From Prolixibacteraceae bacterium (GTDB lineage: Bacteria > Bacteroidota > Bacteroidia > Bacteroidales > Prolixibacteraceae), in contig DOAQ01000006.1 in NCBI GenBank assembly GCA_003506435.1, positions 18,554-82,553 of the forward strand: 64,000 bases of DNA, given 5' to 3'. The translations under genes and the position numbers were made by a program. Under the pieces are notes generated by a model. The model searched no databases. It was given only the letters and a program-made list of their open reading frames with translations, and was not told the origin of the DNA. This document shows, piece after piece, positions 49,802 through 58,751 of the stretch. Positions within the stretch are counted from its first letter, which is position 1. Each line of letters starts with the position of its first letter.

Positions 49802-51652
49802 ATGAAATCTTCTTTTTATCTTAATCAGTTACTATTTGTCTTCATCTTGTTTGTAACACAACCTTCCCTGTCTTCAGGGAATATCGTTCGCAACAAGGTA
49901 AACCCCGACACGCATGTTTCAGGTGGCAATTTTTCATCCGGCAATGAAACCGCCCGAAAGTTTGGAGTCCATGAAATTACGCTTCAAACCAACAAGGTGG
50001 CGGCAAATCCTTTTGGGGTAGGTTGCCGTGTTGTTTTTTATGCCCCTTCCGGGAAGCAGTGGCAGATAAATGCTTTTTACGATGGCGGCGCTACCTGGCG
50101 TGCAAGGGTATATGTCAACGAAGCAGGCGACTGGACATGGAAATCGGTTTGTAAGGAAAACAGCGGACTGGACAAGCTAAAAGGGGATTTCCAGGCAGAG
50201 GGTTCAGATTTGCGCGGCATGTTGCATAAAGCGCCCGGTAACCCGAAACAATGGAAAACCGATGACGGGCAATGGTTTTTAAATATCAACGATACGGGTT
50301 ACCTGCTTTTCAACAGAAATGAAAAATTATGGAAGGAGTATATCGAAGACCTGTCGAAACTTGGAGTAACTTCTGTTCGGGCAGGTTCATTGGGAGGCGA
50401 AACATGGGATAAAAATGCAGAAATAAACGAGTTATTACAGAAAGCATACCCTGATTGTGCGGGTTTTACCATGGATAACTACCCCTGGGATGAAAATGAT
50501 AACAGTAAGATGAACCTTGACCGGTTCCAAACCACTGATGAGCGGTTGGTCTGGATGCTCGACAATTATCCGGATATGTACATCCAGTTTATTTTGTTTG
50601 GGATGCAAACCTGGGGAACAGACGATTCAGGCCAGTTGTGGAAGGCAGTTCCTCAGGATATCAGGAATAAAACGATGAAATACATGATTGCCAGGTGGTC
50701 AGCTTTTCCCCAGCTTTTTTACCTGATCGCGAACGATATGCATTGTTCTGAGAAATATCCCAATAATCAAGCCTATGTTCGTGAGGTCGGCAGGTATTTT
50801 GCTGCCAACGACCCGTGGCGCCACCTGATCTCCACAGGTCCCAACCGTAATCAGGTATTCCCGTTCACCGGCAATGAAGACCTCGATTGGGTCAGTTACA
50901 TCCATATAGAAGATATGTTCGCTCTTGATGCCCGCAAAGCTGAACTTTACGAACCGTACCCGCTCCATGTTTTTATGGGCGAGGACTGGTACGAACATAC
51001 CCGGCTCGACCGGAGCAAAGATTACCTGTACAATCCTGAATATTTTTACCGGTGGCTGTTCTGGTCCTGGACATTATCGGGCGGGTCCGCCAATTATGGC
51101 GGAAGATGGGCAAAAATCCATCCGTATTTTTCAACGGATACCCTGTTGTATGTTGAACCGTTGGGCGGTTTGGAAAGAGGGGACCTCCAGCCGAAAGGCG
51201 AGTGGAATGAGGGTGCCACCGCAAAAACTTTTGTACATGCGAAGTACAATGCACAGTTAAAAGGGCTGAATTCCGTAAAATACATAACCGGTTTCTTTTC
51301 AGACCGGAAAATCGACCTTGCCGAATTTGTTCCGGATCACAGGTTGATTACCGACCTAAACCAACGGGAAGAGAAGGGATATCAGAAATTAATGAGAAAA
51401 GGATATGAGGAGTTTATTATTTACGATCCCAATGCACTGTGCGGGGGAAACAATACGCTGATCGACAAAAATAAAACGGTACATCTTCGTGTGGATTTTG
51501 GAGAGGCCAATAAAACGTACACGGTTGGCTGGTATTGTCCGCTCAACGGGGAAATAGTTGACGGCGGTAGTATGAAATGCACCGGTAAAGTTGAATTTAA
51601 AGCGCCCTGGAAAGGGATCGACATAGTGCTGCATTTACGGGAAAAACGATGA
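49802..51652 (+). CDS. DUF5060/DUF4038 glycoside hydrolase-like protein (copy 1)
   Basis: A 616-residue exported protein. After the signal peptide, residues about 35-120 are a DUF5060 beta-sandwich (ARKFGVHEITLQTNKVAANP, FYDGGATWRARVYVNEAGDW). The TIM barrel spans about 145-500 (WFLNINDTGYLLFNRNEKLW, SKLGVTSVRAGSLGGETWDK, MYIQFILFGMQTWGTDDSGQ, LFYLIANDMHCSEKYPNNQA, HVFMGEDWYEHTRL). This architecture occurs in apiosidase-like and related glycosidases. The C-terminal beta domain ends KGIDIVLHLREKR. Likely acid residues are in the END/GED segments. Paralog at 52,506. Confidence 0.85.
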   Translation: MKSSFYLNQLLFVFILFVTQPSLSSGNIVRNKVNPDTHVSGGNFSSGNETARKFGVHEITLQTNKVAANPFGVGCRVVFYAPSGKQWQINAFYDGGATWRARVYVNEAGDWTWKSVCKENSGLDKLKGDFQAEGSDLRGMLHKAPGNPKQWKTDDGQWFLNINDTGYLLFNRNEKLWKEYIEDLSKLGVTSVRAGSLGGETWDKNAEINELLQKAYPDCAGFTMDNYPWDENDNSKMNLDRFQTTDERLVWMLDNYPDMYIQFILFGMQTWGTDDSGQLWKAVPQDIRNKTMKYMIARWSAFPQLFYLIANDMHCSEKYPNNQAYVREVGRYFAANDPWRHLISTGPNRNQVFPFTGNEDLDWVSYIHIEDMFALDARKAELYEPYPLHVFMGEDWYEHTRLDRSKDYLYNPEYFYRWLFWSWTLSGGSANYGGRWAKIHPYFSTDTLLYVEPLGGLERGDLQPKGEWNEGATAKTFVHAKYNAQLKGLNSVKYITGFFSDRKIDLAEFVPDHRLITDLNQREEKGYQKLMRKGYEEFIIYDPNALCGGNNTLIDKNKTVHLRVDFGEANKTYTVGWYCPLNGEIVDGGSMKCTGKVEFKAPWKGIDIVLHLREKR

Positions 51653-51743
51653 CGGTATACGTGATAAAATAATGGAATATGCAGTATTGCAGACAGAGGA
51701 TTCCCAATTTTATACATAGTTGTTTCATTTATTTTTTTTCATT

Positions 51744-52151
51744 ATGGCAATATTTTATAACAAAGTAGAACGGGGGAATCCGACCAACCCGGAAGCCCCG
51801 AAAAAATGGTACCCGGTTTTGAAAAGTCTGGGTATGGTACCGGAAAAAGAAGTGGCTAAGCAGATTTCAGATGAAACTACGCTCAACCCGAAAGAAGCGG
51901 AAATCGCCTTGGCTCAATTTCAAAAAGTAATGATCCGCAACCTGCTCGAAGGCCGTACGGTCCAACTGGGGGACTGGGGTTCATTCCATCTGACCCTGAG
52001 CGGTACAGGCTCCGATACGAAGGAAGGGGTGACAAGCGCCAACGTGACGAAGATCAACATCCGGTTCAATCCGGGTAGGGAGCTAACGGAAGCGATCAGT
52101 AAGGCGCAGTTGAAGCCGGTTGAAAGCCTGACACAGCCACCTGTCCGGTGA
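51744..52151 (+). CDS. HU-family DNA-binding protein (HU-HIG type)
   Basis: A 135-residue protein starting MAIFYNKVERGNPTNPEAPK. ISDETTLNPKEAEIALAQFQ and MIRNLLEGRTVQLGDWGSFH carry the conserved HU-like core (V-x-L-G-x-W/F-G-S-F), and FNPGRELTEAISKAQL completes it. Bacteroidota genomes hold many such HU-HIG proteins, often scattered. It probably bends DNA; its place in this PUL is unexpected. ATG 51,744 is chosen over an upstream alternative. Tandem repeats follow the gene. Confidence 0.88.
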   Translation: MAIFYNKVERGNPTNPEAPKKWYPVLKSLGMVPEKEVAKQISDETTLNPKEAEIALAQFQKVMIRNLLEGRTVQLGDWGSFHLTLSGTGSDTKEGVTSANVTKINIRFNPGRELTEAISKAQLKPVESLTQPPVR

Positions 52152-52505
52152 CTTTCTTTTGGCTCCCGGAGTGTTTTTGTTGCACTTCACCGTGTTGTTG
52201 TGGTGGCTCCGCCGTGTTGTCGCCACAACATCACCGAGTTGTTCTGACAACATCACCGAGTCACAGGAACAACTTCACCGCCTTGTTGAAACGGCTTCAC
52301 CGTCCGCGTGGAACAACTTTTGAAAATGGGTAAACGCATGTTCCTGATGGTGCAAAAGACGATAAAAAACAGATATGATATTTCGTGAAAGTATGAACCT
52401 CTGCATCAGGGAAACTGATATTTTTTATCTTTACAACGCAATCGGTTGTTTGAATATAACTGTTTGATAGTCAAAAATAAAAAATTATAAAAACAAATAA
52501 ATTTA
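52152..52505. other. Intergenic region after the HU-like gene
   Basis: Contains the 22-bp tandem repeat at 52,164-52,317. The remaining part to 52,505 is AT-rich leader for the next gene with no other recognised feature. Confidence 0.6.
52164..52317 (+). repeat. Tandem array of imperfect 22-bp units
   Basis: Six units start at 52,186, 52,208, 52,230, 52,252, 52,274 and 52,296 with exactly 22-bp spacing, consensus (A/T)TCACCGNGTTGTTNN followed by a GACAAC-like end. A decayed unit precedes them at 52,164. Most units hold GTTGT and ACAAC arms, so each could form a small hairpin. Confidence 0.8.
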
Positions 52506-54332
52506 ATGAAACCTTTTTCTTACCATACTCCGTTGTTATTTGTTTCCCTCTTGTTTTTAATGCAACCGGTTCTGTTTGCAGCGAATATTGTTCGCGACAA
52601 TATGAACCAGAACAAGTATGTTGCAAATGACAATTTCTCATCCGGCAATGAGACGGCCCGAAAATTTGGTGTTCATGAAGTAATTCTGAAGGCAAACAGC
52701 GACATTGCAAATCCGTTTGACATAGATTGCAAGGTCACTTTTTATGCCCCTTCAAACAGAAAAATAGCAGTAAATGCATTTTACAATGGTGGTAAAACCT
52801 GGCTTGCCCGTTTATATGTATGTGAAACAGGTACGTGGAGATGGGAATCAGGTTGCTCAGAAGTGCCGGAACTAAGTATGCAAAAAGGTATGTTTAAATC
52901 AGTAGAATCCGACTTGCGGGGTATGCTTCGCCGACATCCTGAGAATCCTAAATCATGGATAACAGATAATGGTCAATGGTTTCTGAATATCAGCGATACA
53001 GGTTATATGCTTTTCAATAAAAATGAGAAACTATGGAAAAGGTACATCGAAGACCTGTCAAAACTTGGGATAACATCTGTTCGTGCAGGCTCTTTGGGTG
53101 GACAATGCTGGGATAAAAATTCAGAAGCCAACAGGTATTTGCTTGAAACATATCCTGATTGCCCCGGTTTAACCATGGATAATTATCCCTGGGATGCGTC
53201 TGATAATTCTAAAATGAACGTAGAACGGTTTCAAACTGCCGACGAACGGCTGATCTGGATGTTGAACAACTACCCGGATATATACGTCCAGTTCATTCTT
53301 TTTGGGCTGGAAACCTGGGGCAAGGACGATTCCGGCCAAAAATGGAAATCTGTTCCGCAGAATAGCAGAGAGAAGGCAATGAGCTATATGATCGCCCGCT
53401 GGTCCGCTTTTCCGCAACTTTTTTATTTGATCGTGAATGACATGCACTGTTCGGATAAATTTCCAAATAATCAGGAATATGTCCGGGAAATCGGCAATTA
53501 TTTTGCAGCCAACGATCCCTGGCATCATCTCATTTCCACAGGGCCTAACCGCTACCAGGAATTCCCGTTCATAAGTGATGAAGACATAAAATGGGTCAGC
53601 TATATTCATATTGAAGACAATATGGCCTTGGATGCGGAGCAAATTACGTTGTACGAATCGTATCCTTTGCACGTTTTTCTCGGTGAAGACTGGTATGAAA
53701 ATACGAAAACGGCCAATGGAAAGGACTGGTTTGAAAATACAAAAACAACGCAAATAAGTTATTCAATTTTAAATCCTGATTATTATTACAGGTGGCTCTT
53801 CTGGTCGTGGACTCTATCCGGTGGTTCGGCCAATTATGGTGGGCGCTGGGCAAGGCTTCAGCCCTATTTTGTGACCGATTCGCTCGAATACATTGAACCT
53901 TTCAGCAAGGAAAAACTGAGATTCAGAAATCAGATGAGCGGATTGAATTCAGCGAAATACATCACACAGTTTTTTGACAGCCAAAAAATTGATTTGCCGG
54001 AATTTGTCCCTGATCACAGATTCGCAACAGATACGGACAACCGGACTGATAACGGTTATCTGAAACTGATGAGGAAAGGGTTTAGCGAATTGATTATATA
54101 TCATCCGAATGCATCGGTCAAGGGAATTGGCGCCGCACCGGATACAAATAAAACAATTCATTTCCGGATAGATTTTAGCGGAACAAGCAAGTCATTCAGG
54201 GGAAAATGGTATCGCCCTGACAGCGGCGAAACGGCTGATGCCGGAATGATAAAAGGAGATAAGAAAGTAGATTTTACTGCTCCGTGGAAAGGAACAGATG
54301 CCGTGTTATATCTGAAAGAAGTTCAAAAATGA
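52506..54332 (+). CDS. DUF5060/DUF4038 glycoside hydrolase-like protein (copy 2)
   Basis: A 608-residue exported protein (MKPFSYHTPLLFVSLLFLMQ signal). It matches copy 1 throughout: ARKFGVHEVILKANSDIANP in the DUF5060 domain, WFLNISDTGYMLFNKNEKLW, SKLGITSVRAGSLGGQCWDK, YVQFILFGLETWGKDDSGQK and HVFLGEDWYENTKT in the barrel. A short tandem duplication (DWYENTKTANGK then DWFENTKTTQIS) sits after the GED motif, absent from copy 1. Probably a paralog with a related but different linkage preference. Confidence 0.85.
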   Translation: MKPFSYHTPLLFVSLLFLMQPVLFAANIVRDNMNQNKYVANDNFSSGNETARKFGVHEVILKANSDIANPFDIDCKVTFYAPSNRKIAVNAFYNGGKTWLARLYVCETGTWRWESGCSEVPELSMQKGMFKSVESDLRGMLRRHPENPKSWITDNGQWFLNISDTGYMLFNKNEKLWKRYIEDLSKLGITSVRAGSLGGQCWDKNSEANRYLLETYPDCPGLTMDNYPWDASDNSKMNVERFQTADERLIWMLNNYPDIYVQFILFGLETWGKDDSGQKWKSVPQNSREKAMSYMIARWSAFPQLFYLIVNDMHCSDKFPNNQEYVREIGNYFAANDPWHHLISTGPNRYQEFPFISDEDIKWVSYIHIEDNMALDAEQITLYESYPLHVFLGEDWYENTKTANGKDWFENTKTTQISYSILNPDYYYRWLFWSWTLSGGSANYGGRWARLQPYFVTDSLEYIEPFSKEKLRFRNQMSGLNSAKYITQFFDSQKIDLPEFVPDHRFATDTDNRTDNGYLKLMRKGFSELIIYHPNASVKGIGAAPDTNKTIHFRIDFSGTSKSFRGKWYRPDSGETADAGMIKGDKKVDFTAPWKGTDAVLYLKEVQK

Positions 54333-54390
54333 GATAAAGGATAATGACATCTTCGAATAATAACCAATATAAATTTAAAATTAAACGATA

Positions 54391-55413
54391 ATGAAGAACA
54401 AATACAACATCTGTTTATTGTCTGCCCTGATTACACTTTTTTGTTTTTTCCATATCAGTACAGAGGCAAGCAATTACGTTAAAGTTGCTGTCATTGGAGA
54501 TAGCCCAAGGATAAATAAGAATCAAGAACCGCAGAAACTTGTTGACCAGGTTATTGAATTTTGGAAAGGTCAATTGGATCAGGTACTTGCAACCAAGCCG
54601 GACCTGATTGTTCTGACGGAAGCATGTGACCGGCCTGTAGGTATGAGCCGAGAAGAACAGTTAAACTATTTTCGGGTACGGAAAGATCAGGTGAAGGAAT
54701 ATTTTGCATCTGTGGCCAAAGCAAACCATTGTTACCTTGCTTTTGGGACGAAACGCCAGACTGAAAACGGAACCTGGTTTAATTCCAGTTACGTGTTGGA
54801 TAGGAATGGTAATGAAGCTGGTGTTTACAACAAAAACTTCCCGACTATCGGGGAATTGGAATCCGGGATTAAAGCCAGCGATGAGGTACCAATCATCCAA
54901 TGCGATTTCGGGCGGGTGGCCTGTGCTATATGTTATGATCTAAATTTCCCGGAATTGCTGGAAAAATACAAGAAAGCCAAACCCGATATCATCTTATTTT
55001 CCTCCTTGTATCACGGGGGGATTGTTCAAAGCTACTGGGCTTATTCATGCCGTTCATTTTTCGTGGGGGCTTTGGGATTCAGGACTATTCCGTCTGAAAT
55101 ACGAAACCCTTTGGGTGAAGTTGTTGCCAGCACCACCAATTACTTCAATTATGTTGTTACAAAAATAAATCTGGATCGGCAATTGGTTCATCTGGACGGC
55201 AACTGGGAGAAATTGGCCAAACTTAAAGAAAAATACGGTGATGATGTGACTATTCATGATCCGGGGCAGTTGGGCTCTGTGTTGGTATCCAGCGAAGCCA
55301 AAGATGTAACAGTCATCCAAATGCTTAAAGAATTCGAGATAGAATTACTTGACGATTATTTTGACCGGTCAAGAGAAGTACGGCTTAAAACCGGGAATAT
55401 GGTTGATAATTGA
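54391..55413 (+). CDS. Exported carbon-nitrogen hydrolase (nitrilase superfamily)
   Basis: A 340-residue protein with a signal peptide (to about residue 27). The catalytic triad is visible: Glu77 in VLTEACDRP, Lys148 in YNKNFPT and Cys181 in CAICYDLNFPE. These enzymes cleave or form amide bonds (amidase, carbamoylase or N-acyltransferase branches). Export is unusual for the family. It likely acts on an N-linked substituent of the glycan; exact reaction unknown. Paralog at 56,625. Confidence 0.88.
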   Translation: MKNKYNICLLSALITLFCFFHISTEASNYVKVAVIGDSPRINKNQEPQKLVDQVIEFWKGQLDQVLATKPDLIVLTEACDRPVGMSREEQLNYFRVRKDQVKEYFASVAKANHCYLAFGTKRQTENGTWFNSSYVLDRNGNEAGVYNKNFPTIGELESGIKASDEVPIIQCDFGRVACAICYDLNFPELLEKYKKAKPDIILFSSLYHGGIVQSYWAYSCRSFFVGALGFRTIPSEIRNPLGEVVASTTNYFNYVVTKINLDRQLVHLDGNWEKLAKLKEKYGDDVTIHDPGQLGSVLVSSEAKDVTVIQMLKEFEIELLDDYFDRSREVRLKTGNMVDN

Positions 55414-55497
55414 TAGCGAATAAAAATATTCAAAAGATTACAGTAGGGACATGACAAATAGAGGGAGTAAATATTAAAGAAATAAAAAACAGCTATT

Positions 55498-56601
55498 ATG
55501 GGTGAACAAACTAACAGGCAGATCAGTATTGACGTTTTGCGTGGTTTCGCGATGTTTTTAATATTATCTATGGATATTGGTGGTGCGCCAATATTTGAGA
55601 CATTCACCCGGTTATGGGGTGAAGATTTTGCCAAAGCTGCTGCTGACCAGTTTAGCTACCCTTTTGTTCATGGATTAAAATTGTGTTTTATTGCCATGCC
55701 CATGTTCCTTTTTGTTGTTGGTCTGGTGATGCCTTTTTCGCTGAACAACAGACGTGAAAAAAAGGACAACAAAAAAATATACGGTCACATTGTTAAACGT
55801 TCACTGATCTTATTTATCCTGGGATTAATTGCAGGAGGGCATTTGCTGCATTTGGAGTTTGCTAATATGCCGGTGTACAATAATGTCCTGGAATACATCA
55901 GCATATCTTATCTTGTTTGTGCCGTATTGATCTTGAATACCAACACAAGGGTACAAATGATTGTGACAGGGATATTGCTGCTGCTGTACTGGTTGTTGTT
56001 CGTGTTCATACCTGTTCCAGGCGGGGGAGGTGACCATTTCTCCAAACAGATGAACCTGGCAATTTACATTGATAATATTCTTCTGGGGCCATTTCACAGT
56101 CCGGGATCCGGCCGGGTGCTGTCAACAATCAGCTTTATCGCGAATATGCTTTTGGGGGTCTTTGCGGGTCAAATAATTTTCGGCAACCGGGACAAAAAAG
56201 AAAAAGTAAAACGGCTATTTATTTACGGTGCGGCAATGGTATTGGCAGGTACTGTCTGGGGCCAGTTTTACCCGGTAATACGGGTATTATGGACAAGCTC
56301 GTTTGTGCTTGTAACCTGTGGGATATCAACGTTGTTACTGGCATTTTTATACCTTATTATTGATATTTGGGGATATTCCAAATGGGCATTTTTCTTCGTG
56401 CTGTTCGGGGCTAATTCAATTGCTATTTATATGATGGCGCACCTGTTTGATTTCCGTTTGATAGGCGATGTCTTCGTTGGCGGATTAAGCAGGCTTTTTG
56501 GCCCCAACGGTCATGACTTTATCCAGGCTGTGGGTGCCATGACGGTCATGTGGCTGATTGTATATTGGATGTACCGAAAGAAAATATTCATAAAGGTTTA
56601 G
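55498..56601 (+). CDS. DUF5009 membrane acyltransferase-like protein (HGSNAT-like)
   Basis: A 367-residue protein with about ten membrane helices. ISIDVLRGFAMFLILSMDIG is the family N-terminal signature, and FIAMPMFLFVVGLVMPFSLN with FGANSIAIYMMAHLFDFRLI are typical helices. Relatives include heparan-alpha-glucosaminide N-acetyltransferase, which moves acetyl from cytoplasmic acetyl-CoA across a membrane to a sugar amine. It stands between two nitrilase genes, suggesting linked acyl/amide chemistry. Confidence 0.85.
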   Translation: MGEQTNRQISIDVLRGFAMFLILSMDIGGAPIFETFTRLWGEDFAKAAADQFSYPFVHGLKLCFIAMPMFLFVVGLVMPFSLNNRREKKDNKKIYGHIVKRSLILFILGLIAGGHLLHLEFANMPVYNNVLEYISISYLVCAVLILNTNTRVQMIVTGILLLLYWLLFVFIPVPGGGGDHFSKQMNLAIYIDNILLGPFHSPGSGRVLSTISFIANMLLGVFAGQIIFGNRDKKEKVKRLFIYGAAMVLAGTVWGQFYPVIRVLWTSSFVLVTCGISTLLLAFLYLIIDIWGYSKWAFFFVLFGANSIAIYMMAHLFDFRLIGDVFVGGLSRLFGPNGHDFIQAVGAMTVMWLIVYWMYRKKIFIKV

Positions 56602-56624
56602 ATAAATAAAAAGGAGGGTTGGCA

Positions 56625-58049
56625 ATGAAAAATGAAATTATTCGAAAGAGATACCTTCATTATCTGCTTCTGATGTGCATTCTTTTAGCATGGACAACTG
56701 GTTCGTTGCATGCTTCCAACTATGTTACAATAGCCACCATCGGGAACAAACCACATCCGGTGGACAAGACACAGGGAATGCAGAAAATTGTAGATCAGAT
56801 CAAGGAATTTTGGCATAAGGAACTGGAACAGGTTCTTCCTGATAAACCGGACCTGATTGTCTTGCCTGAATATTGTGACTTGTATCAGGGGCTGACTGAT
56901 GAAGAAGAGGATGAATATTTTCTGTTCCGGAAAAGCCAGATACAGGATTTTTTTGCATCCGAGGCCAAAGCGAACCACTGTTACATTGCATTTGGTATGC
57001 GACGTGAAATGGAAGATGGGAGCTGGCGTAATTCATGCATCATTGTTGATAGAGAAGGAAATATCGCTGGTATCTACGACAAGAACTTCCCGACGATTGG
57101 CGATATGAGGGGAGGGGTGAAAGCAAGCGCCCAAACGCCGTTAATCCAATGTGATTTCGGAACTATTGGCTGCGCCATTTGCTTTGATTTGAATTTCGAT
57201 GAGTTGCGACGTACGTATGTCGGGTTAAAGCCCGATATCATCATTTTTCCGTCCATGTATCATGGAGGTTTAGTGCAGTCTTATTGGGCATACACATGCA
57301 GATCTTTTTTTATCGGATCGATGTTTTCGAGGGAAGTCCCATCCGAAATACGCAACCCTTTGGGCGAAGTAATAGCCAGCAACACCAACTATTTTGATTA
57401 TGCTGTTGCAAGGATAAACCTGGACTGCCAACTGGTACACATCGATTATAATAAGGATAAGTTATTTGATCTGAAAAAAAAGTATGGCGATGCAGTTACA
57501 ATTACAGACCCGGACGGGAGACTGGACGCGATTCTTGTTGAAAGTAAGGCTCCCAATATCAGTGTCGTTCAGATGCTCAAAGAATTCGACATTGAATTGC
57601 TTGATGATTATTTTGACCGGTCACGTAAATTCCGGCTCGAACCGGAAAATATCATCCTCTCATCTTCTTTAGAACGTCCTGCTGATGATCTACAATCTGC
57701 AAATAACCAACTACAAAAAGAAATCAAACCTATGAAACGGTACGGAAATGTGATAAAAGTGAAACCTGAAAAGCTTGATTATTATAAAAAGCTTCATGCC
57801 GAACCATGGCCGGAAGTGATTAAAGCCATCAATGAATGTAACGTGCGGAATTTCTCCATCTATTTCAAAGATGGCTATTTGTATTCGTATTACGAATATA
57901 TCGGAACTGATTACAATGCCGATATGGAAAAATTGTCGGAACTCACCAAAGAGTGGCTGAAAGAAACCGACCCGTGCCAGGTTCCTGTTGAAACGGCAAA
58001 AAAAGGGGAATGGTGGGCCGAAATGGAAGAAGTTTTTCACGCAGATTAA
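56625..58049 (+). CDS. Exported nitrilase-family hydrolase fused to an L-rhamnose mutarotase domain
   Basis: A 474-residue protein from ATG 56,625 with AAGGAGGG upstream. Signal peptide to about residue 30 (YLLLMCILLAWTTGSLHA). Nitrilase triad: Glu82 in VLPEYCD, Lys153 in YDKNFPT, Cys186 in CAICFDLNF. From about residue 370 an L-rhamnose mutarotase domain: KPEKLDYYKKLHAEPWPEVI (catalytic-type His), LYSYYEYIG and WWAEMEEVFHAD, the usual RhaM C-terminus. The mutarotase would convert alpha and beta anomers of rhamnose or a similar sugar. The fusion and exported location are unusual. Confidence 0.9.
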   Translation: MKNEIIRKRYLHYLLLMCILLAWTTGSLHASNYVTIATIGNKPHPVDKTQGMQKIVDQIKEFWHKELEQVLPDKPDLIVLPEYCDLYQGLTDEEEDEYFLFRKSQIQDFFASEAKANHCYIAFGMRREMEDGSWRNSCIIVDREGNIAGIYDKNFPTIGDMRGGVKASAQTPLIQCDFGTIGCAICFDLNFDELRRTYVGLKPDIIIFPSMYHGGLVQSYWAYTCRSFFIGSMFSREVPSEIRNPLGEVIASNTNYFDYAVARINLDCQLVHIDYNKDKLFDLKKKYGDAVTITDPDGRLDAILVESKAPNISVVQMLKEFDIELLDDYFDRSRKFRLEPENIILSSSLERPADDLQSANNQLQKEIKPMKRYGNVIKVKPEKLDYYKKLHAEPWPEVIKAINECNVRNFSIYFKDGYLYSYYEYIGTDYNADMEKLSELTKEWLKETDPCQVPVETAKKGEWWAEMEEVFHAD

Positions 58050-58059
58050 TAGTACAAGT

Positions 58060-58746
58060 ATGAAACGCTCAGAGATAAACGAAGCCATTAAAATTTCGAA
58101 GGAACTGCTTGAAAAGAATCATTTTAGGTTACCGCCATTCGCCTATTGGACAACCGATGAATGGATACAAAACAAGGACAAGATTGGTACCATTTTCCGG
58201 GTCATGCAGGGATGGGACATTACCGATTTTGGTTCCGGAAAGTTTCAGGAAATCGGGGCCGTTCTTTTCACCATACGGAATGGGGATGTAAACGATAACA
58301 GCATCGGAACCCCTTACGCGGAAAAGATAATTATCCTTCAGCATGAAAAGGGGCAGAAAATACCCATGCATTGTCACCGGGTAAAAACAGAAGACATTAT
58401 CAACCGGGGCGGAGGAATATTATCGATTCAGTTATATGCTTCGGATGCAAAAGGGGATATCGATAAGAACGCAGATGTGGAGGTTTACATGGACGGCATT
58501 AAACACTATTTTAAAGCCGGAGAAACAATTGATATTCAGCATGGCGGAAGTATAACGCTTACTCCGTACGTGTACCATACTTTCTGGGCAAAAAAAGGAG
58601 CAGGCGACCTGATTGTGGGTGAGGTATCGTCCATCAACGACGACAATACCGATAATGTTTTTACAGAACCGGCAAGCAGGTTTGCTGTTATCGACGAAGA
58701 TGAAGCCATCCTGCACCCGTTGGTAAACGAATATAACAAACTGTAA
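58060..58746 (+). CDS. D-lyxose isomerase-like cupin protein
   Basis: A 228-residue protein starting MKRSEINEAIKISKELLEKN. Family motifs LPPFAYWTTDEW, VMQGWDITDFGSGKFQEIGA and KIPMHCHRVKTEDII supply metal ligands His104, His106 and Glu111, with His173 in YVYHTFW. Such enzymes interconvert D-lyxose/D-xylulose and often D-mannose/D-fructose. No signal peptide, so cytoplasmic. ATG 58,060 is used; the longer frame overlaps the fusion gene. It is ten bp after the fusion gene. Confidence 0.85.
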   Translation: MKRSEINEAIKISKELLEKNHFRLPPFAYWTTDEWIQNKDKIGTIFRVMQGWDITDFGSGKFQEIGAVLFTIRNGDVNDNSIGTPYAEKIIILQHEKGQKIPMHCHRVKTEDIINRGGGILSIQLYASDAKGDIDKNADVEVYMDGIKHYFKAGETIDIQHGGSITLTPYVYHTFWAKKGAGDLIVGEVSSINDDNTDNVFTEPASRFAVIDEDEAILHPLVNEYNKL

Positions 58747-58751
58747 TATAA

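Noticed and set aside
52164..52317. CRISPR array
   Set aside because: Units are contiguous and 22 bp with no unique spacers, and no cas genes are present.
52148..52333. 61-codon frame rich in Cys and Ser after the HU-like gene
   Set aside because: It is a reading of the 22-bp DNA repeats, which explain its composition.
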